Of a DNA stretch of 47,077 bases, positions 9,324 to 17,121 are shown piece after piece (position 1 is the first letter of the stretch; every line of letters starts with the position of its first letter). The position numbers were made by a program, and so were the translations under genes. A model generated the notes under the pieces. It searched no databases. It had not been told where the DNA came from and saw only the letters and a list, made by a program, of their open reading frames with translations. Origin of the DNA: Candidatus Solibacter usitatus (GTDB lineage Bacteria > Acidobacteriota > Terriglobia > Bryobacterales > Bryobacteraceae); the NCBI GenBank assembly GCA_016213245.1, contig JACRBC010000051.1, positions 1 through 47,077 of the forward strand. Direction: 5' to 3'.

Positions 9324-10754
9324 ATGATTCGGTATTTTTGCGTACTGTTGCTGATGGTTTCGGCGTTCGCTCAGGCCCCGGCGGCGAAGAAGGCGGCGGC
9401 GAAGCCGGCGGCGTTGAGCGCGGCGAGCAAGGCGTGCCTGGGGTGCCATGAAGGGACGACGCCGGGGATCGTAGACCAGTGGAAGCGGAGCGTCCACTAC
9501 AAGAAGGCCATCGGGTGCCTGGAGTGCCACAAGGCGGAGAAGGGCGACACGGACGGGTTTGAGCACAACGGGGCGTACATCGCGGTGATCGTCTCGCCGA
9601 AGGACTGCTCGAGCTGCCACGCCAAGGAGTACAAGGAGTTTCAGGCGAGCCATCATTCCGACGCGGGCAAGATCATGGGCAGCCTGGACAACGTGCTGGC
9701 GGAGGTGGTGGAGGGCAACATGAAGCCGAACTCGCCGGCGGCGGTGAGCGGCTGCTGGCAGTGCCACGGGTCGGAGGTGAAGGTACTGGCGGGCGGGAAG
9801 CTGGACCCGGCGACGTGGCCGAACACGGGGATCGGGCGGCTGAATCCGGACGGATCGAAGGGGTCGTGCTCGGCGTGCCACATGCGGCACAACTTCAGCC
9901 GGGCGCAGGCGCGGATGCCGGAGAACTGCGGCCGGTGCCACCTGGGACCGGATCACCCGCAGATGGAGGTGTACACGGAGTCGAAGCACGGGATCGCGTT
10001 CGCGGCCAACCGGTCGCGGTACGAGCCGCTGATGGAGAAGAAGCGCTGGGCGCCGGGGGTGGACTTCGAGCAGGGGCCGACGTGCACGACGTGCCACATG
10101 AGCGCGACCGCGGAGCTGCCGTTGACGCACGACTCGGGGGCGCGCATCTCGTGGACGCTGCGGCCGGCGGTATCGGAGAAGGTGGACGCGGCGGCGAAGG
10201 CGTCGGGCAAGACGGTGAAGGCGTGGGAGACGCGGCGCAGCGACATGAAGCAGGTATGCGGCGCGTGCCATGCGACGGGCTGGGTGGAGAACTGGTACGA
10301 CCAGTTCGATAAGTCGGTGAACCTGTACAACGATAAATTCGGGCGGCCGGCGACGAAGCTGTACCAGATGCTGCGGGCGTCGGGGCTGATCAGCAACGGG
10401 GTGGACTTCGACGACAAGATCGAGTTCAGCTACTACGAGCTGTGGCACCACGAGGGGCGGCGGGCGCGGCACGGAGCGGCGATGATGGGGCCGGACTACG
10501 TGCAGTGGCACGGCAACTACGAGGTGGCGAAGCGCTTCTACAGCGAGTTTGTGCCGGAGCTGAAGGAGATCCTGGAGAAGGCCATGCACTCGGGCGACGC
10601 GGCCAAGGTGGAGGCGGCCAAGAAGGTGCAGGCGGAGTTGGACCAGGTGTTGAACTCCGAGGTGCACCGCTGGTACCTGGGCAAGATGAGCCAGGCGGAC
10701 CGGGACGCGAGGAAGAAGGCGGCGGAGGAGTTCAAGCGGCGGTACGCGCAGTAG
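9324..10754 (+). CDS. Octaheme c-type cytochrome, hydroxylamine oxidoreductase (HAO) family
   Basis: The 476-residue protein begins with a Sec signal peptide (MIRYFCVLLLMVSAFAQA) and has exactly eight CxxCH heme motifs, starting at Cys38, 65, 95, 144, 182, 202, 254 and 312. The spacing and the C-terminal segment YYELWHHEGRRARHGAAMM (370-388) followed by PDYVQWHGNYE are those of the HAO-like octaheme family. Members act in the periplasm and either oxidise hydroxylamine or hydrazine or reduce nitrite or hydroxylamine. The oxidative forms have a tyrosine cross-linked to the catalytic heme in the C-terminal part. Tyr371, Tyr392 and Tyr399 lie in this region, but which if any is that residue cannot be settled by eye. 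GGGAGG at 9308-9313 is a good ribosome binding site. No quinol dehydrogenase or cytochrome partner gene is adjacent, so the redox partner and direction are unknown. Confidence 0.9.
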   Translation: MIRYFCVLLLMVSAFAQAPAAKKAAAKPAALSAASKACLGCHEGTTPGIVDQWKRSVHYKKAIGCLECHKAEKGDTDGFEHNGAYIAVIVSPKDCSSCHAKEYKEFQASHHSDAGKIMGSLDNVLAEVVEGNMKPNSPAAVSGCWQCHGSEVKVLAGGKLDPATWPNTGIGRLNPDGSKGSCSACHMRHNFSRAQARMPENCGRCHLGPDHPQMEVYTESKHGIAFAANRSRYEPLMEKKRWAPGVDFEQGPTCTTCHMSATAELPLTHDSGARISWTLRPAVSEKVDAAAKASGKTVKAWETRRSDMKQVCGACHATGWVENWYDQFDKSVNLYNDKFGRPATKLYQMLRASGLISNGVDFDDKIEFSYYELWHHEGRRARHGAAMMGPDYVQWHGNYEVAKRFYSEFVPELKEILEKAMHSGDAAKVEAAKKVQAELDQVLNSEVHRWYLGKMSQADRDARKKAAEEFKRRYAQ

Positions 10755-10758
10755 AGGA

Positions 10759-11871
10759 TCAGCGATAGACGGCCTGCTCGAAGTCGCGGAGGAGGCCGAC
10801 GGCCTGGGTGTCGAAGAACGGGGAGAACTGCATCAGGAGGACGGCGCAGAGGCCGCGGCTGGGATCGATCCAGAAGTAGGTATTGGCGGAGCCGGCCCAG
10901 GCGAGGCTGCCGGGGGAACGGCCGCCGGAGTGGGCGGCGGGGTTGATGAGGAAGCCGAAGCCGAAGTTGTCGCCGCAGCCGGGGTGGAAGTCGGCGGGCA
11001 TGGCGAACTCGGGCATGGTGGACTGAAGGCGGCCGGCGGTGAGGGGGCCGATCTGGTTGGAAGTCATCTGGTCGATCGATTCGGGGCGCAGGATCTGCTG
11101 ATGGCCGCGGCGGCCGCGGCGGAGGATCATCTGCATGAAGCGGACGTAGTCGGAGGCGGTGGAGAGCAGGCCGCCGCCGCCGCTGTAGGTCCAAGGGACA
11201 TTGGGGGCGGGCAGGGGCGCGGGTTCGAGGCTGCCGTCCGGCCGGCGCTGATGGTTGACGACGACGCGCGGGTGCTTGGCGGACGGCAGGCTGAAGCCGG
11301 TGTCGATCATGCCGAGCGGCTGGAGGATGTGGGCGTCGAAGTAATCGGCGAGTGAGAGACCGCTGACGGCTTCGACAAGGCGGCCGAGCCAATCGGTGGA
11401 GATGCCGTAGAGCCACTCGGCGCCGGGCTCGAAGAGGAGGGGACACTCGAGCTCGCCTTTGCGGACGGCGCGCATGGCGCCCTGGCCGGTGAGCGCGCTG
11501 TAGCGGTGGAGCGCGGGGCTGGTGAACTCGTAGCCGAAGCCGGAGGTGTGGGTGAGGAGGTGGCGTGCGGTGACGGGGGTGCGGGCGGGCTCGAGGATGG
11601 GCGCGCCGGAGGCGGGGTGGAAGCCGCGCAGGAGCGCGAGCGAGCCCAGCGCGGGGAGGTGGTTGGCGGCGGGCTCGTCGAGGTCCAAGAGGCCGCGCTC
11701 GACCAGTTGCAAGGCCGCCACGGAGGTGACGGGCTTGGTCATGGAGAAGACGCGGAAGATGGAGTCCGTGGTGGCTTGGCCGAAGGCGTCTTCGAAGAGG
11801 ACACGTTCGGAAGAGGCGGTCATGGCGACGGCGGCGGGGATGCCGCGGCGGAGGACGGAGGCGGCGATCAT
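10759..11871 (-). CDS. Serine hydrolase of the beta-lactamase/penicillin-binding (class C-like) family
   Basis: The 370-residue protein has the active-site set of this family. SMTK (SxxK) near residue 43 supplies the nucleophile, YGIS (Y-x-S) lies near residue 155, and WAGSANTYFW takes the place of the third (H/W-x-G) motif. THTSGF and YSGGGGLLSTASDYVRF are also typical. There is no signal peptide, which points to a cytosolic esterase or peptidase rather than a true beta-lactamase. Its ATG overlaps the stop of the upstream regulator gene by four bases (ATGA), so it is translationally coupled as the last gene of a three-gene operon. The natural substrate is unknown. Confidence 0.9.
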   Translation of the reverse strand: MIAASVLRRGIPAAVAMTASSERVLFEDAFGQATTDSIFRVFSMTKPVTSVAALQLVERGLLDLDEPAANHLPALGSLALLRGFHPASGAPILEPARTPVTARHLLTHTSGFGYEFTSPALHRYSALTGQGAMRAVRKGELECPLLFEPGAEWLYGISTDWLGRLVEAVSGLSLADYFDAHILQPLGMIDTGFSLPSAKHPRVVVNHQRRPDGSLEPAPLPAPNVPWTYSGGGGLLSTASDYVRFMQMILRRGRRGHQQILRPESIDQMTSNQIGPLTAGRLQSTMPEFAMPADFHPGCGDNFGFGFLINPAAHSGGRSPGSLAWAGSANTYFWIDPSRGLCAVLLMQFSPFFDTQAVGLLRDFEQAVYR

Positions 11872-12164
11872 CGGCGGGCTCCGCGCCGGGCAAGCAGGCC
11901 GGTCATGCTCTTGCGGTAGGCCTGGAAGGCGGCGCGGCCTGGGGGGGTGAGTTGGAGGAGGGTGAGGGGGATCTTGCCGCGGAAGGTCTTCTCGACCTGC
12001 ACGTAGCCGCCTTCCTCGAGTTTGGCGAGGTGGCTGGAGAGGTTGCCCTTGCTGAGGCCGGACTCGCGGAGGAGCCAGAGGAAGTCGGCCTGCTGGACGG
12101 AGTTGAGGAGGGCGACGACGACGAGGCGGGCGGGCTCGTGGATGAGGCGGTCGAGGCCGTTCAT
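11868..12164 (-). CDS. Winged-helix transcriptional regulator (HTH_34 type)
   Basis: A 98-residue single-domain DNA-binding protein. The recognition region is ADFLWLLRESGLSKGNLSSH, followed by LAKLEEGGYV and a wing (EKTFRGKIPLTLLQLT), then TPPGRAAFQAYRKSM. This is the small MarR/ArsR-like family Pfam calls a winged-helix DNA-binding domain (HTH_34). It carries no ligand domain. ATG 12164 overlaps the stop of the preceding membrane-protein gene (ATGA), and its own stop overlaps the next start in the same way. It probably controls its own operon through the repeats at 12809-12835. Confidence 0.9.
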   Translation of the reverse strand: MNGLDRLIHEPARLVVVALLNSVQQADFLWLLRESGLSKGNLSSHLAKLEEGGYVQVEKTFRGKIPLTLLQLTPPGRAAFQAYRKSMTGLLARRGARR

Positions 12165-12790
12165 TCGGCGGCTCCGGCGGGATGGCGCTTGAGAAAGAGG
12201 GCGAGGCGGAGGGCGCCGGTGGCTGCGCAGGCGGCGCCGAGGGCGATGAAGAGGTAGTTGAGGGACTCCCACCCGAGTTGGAACGCGCCGAAGGCGAGGC
12301 CGAGGGCGAGGGAGACGCCGGCGAGGGCGAGGTAGTGGGGCGCCTTCAGGCGGACGCTGGCGACGAGGAAGGCGAGGCTGACGAGGACGCCGACGATGGG
12401 AGAGATCATCGTCTGGACTTCGTTGGCGCGCGCCCGGACGACGAGGGCGGCAAGGGCCATGGCGCAGACCACGGCGACGGCGGCGGCGGCGAGGCGGGCG
12501 GCGCGGGAGGGCGGCTTCATCTCGACGAAGCCGGTGCGGGGGTAGGTGATGCGCTGCTTCAGGCGCTTGACGGCCCAGTTGGAGGCGACGCCACTGAGGC
12601 AGAGGATGGCGGGGACGAGCATCCAATAGAAGTTATGGGCGCCTCCCTTGGGGAGGCTTTCGCCGAGGAGGAAAGCGCCGCCCCAGAGGATCCAGACGAG
12701 GCCCATCATGAGTTCGGGGAGGCCGTCGATGTTCCAGTAGCGGAGGGGGCGGGACTGGAGGTCGGAGAGGTTGGGGTATTGTTCGGTCAT
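12161..12790 (-). CDS. Multi-pass membrane protein of a regulator operon
   Basis: The 209-residue protein starts at ATG 12790; a TTG 13 codons upstream is in frame but would lie in the operator-like repeats. A short polar N-terminus (SDLQSRPLRYWNIDGLPELM) precedes about six hydrophobic segments: GLVWILWGGAFLL, WMLVPAILCLSGVA, AAAAVAVVCAMALAALVV, ISPIVGVLVSLAFLVASV, LALAGVSLALGLAFG and LFIALGAACAATGAL. Genes of this kind often sit beside HTH_34 regulators, as here. The function is not known. It is the first gene of the operon with the regulator and the serine hydrolase. Confidence 0.8.
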   Translation of the reverse strand: MTEQYPNLSDLQSRPLRYWNIDGLPELMMGLVWILWGGAFLLGESLPKGGAHNFYWMLVPAILCLSGVASNWAVKRLKQRITYPRTGFVEMKPPSRAARLAAAAVAVVCAMALAALVVRARANEVQTMISPIVGVLVSLAFLVASVRLKAPHYLALAGVSLALGLAFGAFQLGWESLNYLFIALGAACAATGALRLALFLKRHPAGAAE

Positions 12791-12808
12791 GTGCGGGTCC
12801 TGTTTGAT

Positions 12809-12835
12809 GCAAACTGGTCTGTTTCGCAAACTAGT
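12809..12835 (-). promoter_or_regulatory. Operator-like double repeat upstream of the regulator operon
   Basis: The minus strand carries ACTAGTTTGC and ACCAGTTTGC 17 bases apart. Each is followed by an inverted partner, giving CTAGTTTGCGAAACAG and CCAGTTTGCATCAAACAG, two imperfect palindromes of the same type. They lie 19-45 bases before ATG 12790, a good place for repression by the operon's own winged-helix protein. That link is inferred. Confidence 0.55.
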
Positions 12836-12922
12836 ATGTTACAAGATGCGGGGCGAGTCAAGGGGAAAGGTAGGGGCAGGTTGAGGACGGGAGGGGACGG
12901 CAGGGGACAGCGGGGGACAGCG

Positions 12923-12974
12923 GGGGACACGCCGAATTACGGCGCCTGACGGCGCCGTAATCCGGGGTGTCCCC
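12923..12974. repeat. Long near-perfect inverted repeat (52 bases)
   Basis: Two 24-base arms pair at 22 of 24 positions around a TGAC loop: GGGGACAC...TTACGGCGCC against GGCGCCGTAA...GTGTCCCC. Just before it GGGGACAGC occurs twice in tandem. The hairpin lies between a divergently read operon start and the end of a DUF1080 gene. Its size and flanks suit a mobile REP/MITE-like palindrome better than a simple terminator, because there is no T run. Confidence 0.8.
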
Positions 12975-13022
12975 GATGGGCACTGTGGGGCCGGGATTCG
13001 GGGTGTGCCACTCGCGCCACTG

Positions 13023-13712
13023 TCAGGCGGGGAGGGCGAGGATACGGATGTTGCGGAAGGCGGCGAGGGACTCGTGGTGCTGGAAGGCGATGGGGGAGCG
13101 GCGGCGCTGGAGGCGTTCGAGCAAACGGGCGCTGTGGAGGCGTTTGACGGCGAGGGCGGCGTTGAGCGCGGGGGCGCCGAGTTCGAAGGCGAGGACGCGG
13201 CGGCCGTTGACCCAGTGTTCGACGTGCTGGTGGTGGAGGAGGAGGCGGGCGGAGTTCCACTCACCCGGTGGGAGGGCGGCGGATTCGGAGGCGGGCAGGT
13301 AGTTGTAGAGGGCGCCCGAGATGTGGGTGGGGGTAATGCCGGCGGGGGAGGAGTCGTCGACGAGCTGGAACTCGAAGCCGAGGGAGGTTTCGTGGAGGAA
13401 CTCACCCTGCGCGTCGCGGAGCTTGTCGGTGGCGGAGGCCTGGATGAGGTACTTGATGCCGGAGTTGGCGCCTGGGGCGAGTTTCCAATCGAAAGACAGG
13501 TCGAAGTGTTCGTATTCGGCCTGGGTCCAGAGGTCGCACTGGCGGCGGGCGGCGGGGATGGCCTCGATGACGGCGTCGCGGATGCGCCAGCTTACCTCGG
13601 GGCCGGTGGTTTGTGTGGGGGTACGGAAATTGCGGAAGGTGGAACCGTCGAACAGGACATGTTCCGGCGGCGGGAGGGCGGCGAGGGTGAGGAGGGCCTG
13701 GCGGCGGGTCAC
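13023..13712 (-). CDS. Exported DUF1080 (3-keto-disaccharide hydrolase-like) protein
   Basis: About 229 residues with the LamG/concanavalin-like fold expected of DUF1080. FDLSFDWKLAPGANSGIKYL, GFEFQLVDD, GALYNYLPA, PGEWNSARLLLHHQHVEHWVNG and FRNIRILAL match the family pattern. Some members cleave 3-keto-glycosides in the periplasm. The start is uncertain: GTG 13712 gives a Tat-like leader (VTRRQALLTLAAL) but has no clear ribosome binding site, and the frame stays open upstream into the divergent peptidase gene. The two starts are only 60 bases apart. Confidence 0.8.
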   Translation of the reverse strand: MTRRQALLTLAALPPPEHVLFDGSTFRNFRTPTQTTGPEVSWRIRDAVIEAIPAARRQCDLWTQAEYEHFDLSFDWKLAPGANSGIKYLIQASATDKLRDAQGEFLHETSLGFEFQLVDDSSPAGITPTHISGALYNYLPASESAALPPGEWNSARLLLHHQHVEHWVNGRRVLAFELGAPALNAALAVKRLHSARLLERLQRRRSPIAFQHHESLAAFRNIRILALPA

Positions 13713-13772
13713 TGAGGAGATTTTACAGGATGCGAGGGTGCGGAGCGGCGCGGGGCTTGGTAGGTTGAGTTC

Positions 13773-15089
13773 ATGCGCTGGATACTGAGTCTTTGCATGC
13801 TGCTGGCGCCGGTTGTGGGGGCGCAGGAGCTGAAGGTGGCGACGCACACGCTGAAGAACGGCATGAAGGTGCTGGTGCACGAGGACCACGACGTGCCGAA
13901 CGTGGCGCTGTACTTCTTCTACCGGATCGGGTCGCGGAACGAGCGGCCGGGGACGACGGGGATCAGCCACTACTTCGAGCACATGATGTTCAACGGGGCG
14001 AAGAAGTACGGGCCGAAGCAGTTCGACGTCCAGATGGAGAAGAACGGGGGGAGCAACAACGCCTACACGTCACGGGACGTGACGGTGTATACGGACTGGT
14101 TTCCGAAGGAGGCGCTGGAGCTGATGTTCGATATGGAATCGGACCGCATCCGCGACCTGGCGTTCGATCCGAAGATTGTGGAGAGCGAGCGCGGGGTGGT
14201 CTATTCGGAGCGGCGGACGTCGGTGGACAACAGCCCGTTCGGGGTGCTGGACGAGCAGTTGAATGCGGCGGCCTATATCGCGCATCCGTATCACTGGCCG
14301 GTGGTGGGCTGGGCGTCGGACATCGAGTCGTGGACGATGGACGATCTGAAGGCGCATTTCAAGATGGGTTACGCGCCGAACAACTGCGTGATGGTGGTGA
14401 GCGGGGACGTGGCGGAGGCGCAGGCGCTGGCGCTGGCGCGCAAGTACATCGAGCCGATACCGAGCCAGCCGCCGCCGCCGGAGGTGCGAACGAAGGAGCC
14501 GGAGCAACTGGGCGAGAGACGGGTGACGGTGCGGAGGCCGGCGCAGTTGCCGATTGTGATGGTGAGCTACCACATTCCGCGAACGACGGACCCGGAGACG
14601 CCGGCGCTGGACGTGCTGGAGACGATACTGGGGACGGGGCGGAGTTCGCGGCTGTACCGGCGGATGGTGGACAAAGACCAACTGGTGCTGAACGTGAACG
14701 CGGGCAGTTCGCCGTCGCTGGACCCAGGGCAGTTTCAGTTCACCTTCCAGGTGCGCGGGGGCAAGACGCCGGAGGAGGCGGAGAAGGCGCTGTATGAGGA
14801 ACTGGCGCGGGTGGGCAAGGAAGGGGTGACAACGGAGGAGGTGAACAAGGCGCGGAACCAGATTCTGGGCAACTTCTACCGCGGGCTGAAGACGATTGCG
14901 GGGAAGGCGAACCTGCTGGGGACGTACGAGGTGTTCTTCGGGGGATGGGAGAAGGTGAATGCGGTGGCGGCGGAGCTGGACAAGGTAACGCCGGCCGATG
15001 TGCAGAAGGCTGCGGCGAAGTATTTCAAGGAGACGCGGCGGACGGTGGCGACGCTGATTCCGGAGACGGCGCAGGAGGCCTCCAAGTGA
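13773..15089 (+). CDS. M16-family zinc peptidase, catalytic subunit, exported
   Basis: The 438-residue protein has a signal peptide (MRWILSLCMLLAPVVGAQ) and the inverted zinc motif HYFEH (His66, Glu69, His70). The third ligand is probably Glu146 in ERGVVYSERR, 76 residues on, the usual spacing. The second M16 domain holds LDVLETILGTGRSSRLYRRMVD. Family members degrade peptides in the periplasm as two-chain clam-shells. The next gene encodes the partner chain and starts within this gene's stop codon (GTGA overlap). Confidence 0.95.
   Translation: MRWILSLCMLLAPVVGAQELKVATHTLKNGMKVLVHEDHDVPNVALYFFYRIGSRNERPGTTGISHYFEHMMFNGAKKYGPKQFDVQMEKNGGSNNAYTSRDVTVYTDWFPKEALELMFDMESDRIRDLAFDPKIVESERGVVYSERRTSVDNSPFGVLDEQLNAAAYIAHPYHWPVVGWASDIESWTMDDLKAHFKMGYAPNNCVMVVSGDVAEAQALALARKYIEPIPSQPPPPEVRTKEPEQLGERRVTVRRPAQLPIVMVSYHIPRTTDPETPALDVLETILGTGRSSRLYRRMVDKDQLVLNVNAGSSPSLDPGQFQFTFQVRGGKTPEEAEKALYEELARVGKEGVTTEEVNKARNQILGNFYRGLKTIAGKANLLGTYEVFFGGWEKVNAVAAELDKVTPADVQKAAAKYFKETRRTVATLIPETAQEASK
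15073..15078 (+). promoter_or_regulatory. Shine-Dalgarno sequence deciding the GTG start of the second M16 gene
   Basis: AGGAGG lies seven bases before GTG 15086, inside the end of the preceding peptidase gene. It supports GTG 15086 over ATG 15101 and shows the pair is translationally coupled. Confidence 0.75.
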
Positions 15090-16474
15090 GAACGCGAACG
15101 ATGGTGCTGGGCCTGCTCATGACGTGCCCGGTTTTCGGGCAGGCGAAGCTGCCGCCGTACACCAAGCAGGCGCTGGGGAACGGGGCGACGCTGATCCTGC
15201 TGCGGAAACCGGACGTGCCGTTGATCTCGGTGCGGGCGATGTTCCGGGGCGGGGCGGAGGCGGAGCCGGAGGGGCAGGCGGGGATCGCAGGGCTGACGGC
15301 GGAGCTGATCCGGCGGGGGACGGCGCAGCGGACAGCGGATCAGATCTCGCTGGAGATGGACTCGCTGGGGGCGACGGTGGGAGGAGGGAGCGACCGGCAG
15401 GCGTCGTACCTATATACCGAGTTCATGGCGCGGACGCAGGCGCCGGCGTTGCAGGTATTCGCGGACCTGCTGGTGAACGCGTCGTTTCCCGAAGGGGAGG
15501 TGAAGAAGGCGCTGGCGCAGGCGGTGGACGCGGCGAAGTCGGCGAAGGACAACCCGGGGATGGCGATCGGGCGGTATTTCAACGCGTTCTATTACGGAGC
15601 GGCGCACCCGTACGGGCGGGTGGCCGATGAAGAGACGCTGGGGCGGCTGAACCGCGAGCAGATTGTGGGTTTCCACAAGAAGATGTACGTAGGGCGGAAC
15701 CTGATGCTGATCGCGGCGGGCGATTTCGATCCGGCGAAGCTGGGGCCGCAGCTTGCGGCGCTGGCGGGGCAATTGCCGGCGGGCGGGGCGTTCCAGCCGG
15801 GGAAGGTGGCGGCACCGGGGTTTGAGACGGCGCGGCTGCTGCTGGTGGACAAGCCGGACGCGACGCAGACGTATTTCCGGATCGGGATGCCGGGGATTGC
15901 GCGGACGAATCCGGACCGGGTGGCGCTGATGATCGTCAACACGCTTTTTGGCGGGCGGTTCACGTCGATGCTGAACGATGAATTGAGGGTGAACGCGGGG
16001 CTGACGTACGGAGCGAACTGCATGCTGGAGCAGGACCGGCTGACCGGCGCGATCTCGATCAACACGTACACGCGCACGGAGACGACGGAGAAGGCGATGG
16101 ACATGGCGCTGGCGGTGCTGAAGCGGCTGCGCGAGAAAGGACTGGACGCGGAACAACTGGCGAGCGCGAAGGCCTACATCAAGGGAGGCTATCCGACGCA
16201 GCGGCTGGAGACGGCGGACCAACTGGCGGGGCTGATCGGCGAGCTGGAGATCTTCGACCTGAGCAAGGCGGAGGTGGACGACTTGTTCGCGAAGATCGAC
16301 TCGATCACGGTGGCGCAGGCTAACGCGGTGGCGCGGAAGTACTACACGGAGGAGCGGCTGCAATTCTGCCTGGTGGGCAACGCGGGGAAGATGCAGGACG
16401 CGGTGAAGAAGTACGCGGCGAAGATGAAGGTCCACCCGGTGAAGTCGCCGGGGTTCGCGGCGCCGGCGTTCTGA
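15086..16474 (+). CDS. M16-family peptidase partner chain lacking the zinc motif, exported
   Basis: The 462-residue protein begins at GTG 15086. A signal peptide (TMVLGLLMTCPVFGQA) follows. The family fold is clear (VRAMFRGGAEAEPEGQAGIAGLTAEL, NTLFGGRFTSMLNDELRV, GLTYGA), but where the catalytic chain has HxxEH this one has AGLTAEL, so it cannot bind zinc. Such chains form the non-catalytic half of the protease with the gene just upstream. The C-terminal region retains the substrate-side Arg/Tyr segment (LNDELRVNAGLTYG). Confidence 0.93.
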   Translation: MRTRTMVLGLLMTCPVFGQAKLPPYTKQALGNGATLILLRKPDVPLISVRAMFRGGAEAEPEGQAGIAGLTAELIRRGTAQRTADQISLEMDSLGATVGGGSDRQASYLYTEFMARTQAPALQVFADLLVNASFPEGEVKKALAQAVDAAKSAKDNPGMAIGRYFNAFYYGAAHPYGRVADEETLGRLNREQIVGFHKKMYVGRNLMLIAAGDFDPAKLGPQLAALAGQLPAGGAFQPGKVAAPGFETARLLLVDKPDATQTYFRIGMPGIARTNPDRVALMIVNTLFGGRFTSMLNDELRVNAGLTYGANCMLEQDRLTGAISINTYTRTETTEKAMDMALAVLKRLREKGLDAEQLASAKAYIKGGYPTQRLETADQLAGLIGELEIFDLSKAEVDDLFAKIDSITVAQANAVARKYYTEERLQFCLVGNAGKMQDAVKKYAAKMKVHPVKSPGFAAPAF

Positions 16475-16483
16475 GCGGGCGGC

Positions 16484-17107
16484 ATGAGGAACGAATTCGG
16501 GTTGGACGCGAAGGAGTGGCGCACGCTGAGGGCGCTGAAGCGGCCGGGGGATGTGCAGCGGTTCCTGGACGAGGAGATCGCCTACAACATCGAGCCGGAC
16601 GGGCCGACGTGCCTGTCGCCGCGGCAGGCGTTGCGGCAGACGAGGGCGCACTGCATGGAGGGGGCGATGCTGGCGGCGCTGGCGCTACGGGTGCAGGGGC
16701 ATCCGCCGCTGCTGCTGGACCTGGAGTCGGTGCGGGACGACGACCATGTGCTGGCGGTGTTCCAGGTGGACGGATGTTGGGGGGCGGTGGCGAAGTCGAA
16801 CTACTCCGGGCTGCGGTACCGGGAGCCGGTGTACCGGTCGTTGCGGGAACTGGTGATGAGCTACTTCGCGCACTACTACAATCTGCAAGGGGAGCACACG
16901 CTGCGGGCGTATTCAACGCGGCCGTTGGACCTGTCGCGGTTTGACCGGCAGGGCTGGATGACGAGCGAGGTGGATATCTGGTATGTGCCGGAGTACTTAT
17001 GCGGGGTGGGTCACACAAAGGTGTTGAAGGCGGGGCAGGAACGGCGGCTGGGGCGGATGGACAAGCGGCTGTTCGAGGCGGGGCTGGTGGGGCGGGTGGA
17101 GCACTGA
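16484..17107 (+). CDS. Transglutaminase-like hypothetical protein
   Basis: A 207-residue cytosolic protein starting ten bases after the peptidase stop, likely in the same transcript. The core TRAHCMEGAMLAALALRVQG followed by PPLLLDLESVRDDDHVLAVF has the Cys-then-His order of the transglutaminase/papain-like fold: Cys57 as nucleophile candidate and the His of DDHV as partner. The later segment AKSNYSGLRYREPVYRSLRELV is strongly patterned. No substrate is known. There is no signal peptide, so it may not act with the exported peptidases beside it. Confidence 0.75.
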   Translation: MRNEFGLDAKEWRTLRALKRPGDVQRFLDEEIAYNIEPDGPTCLSPRQALRQTRAHCMEGAMLAALALRVQGHPPLLLDLESVRDDDHVLAVFQVDGCWGAVAKSNYSGLRYREPVYRSLRELVMSYFAHYYNLQGEHTLRAYSTRPLDLSRFDRQGWMTSEVDIWYVPEYLCGVGHTKVLKAGQERRLGRMDKRLFEAGLVGRVEH

Positions 17108-17121
17108 GGGTGGGGGCAGAG

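Noticed and set aside
12923..12974. Rho-independent terminator
   Set aside because: The stem is long, but there is no T run on either side, and the flanking GGGGACAGC repeats suggest a repeat element.
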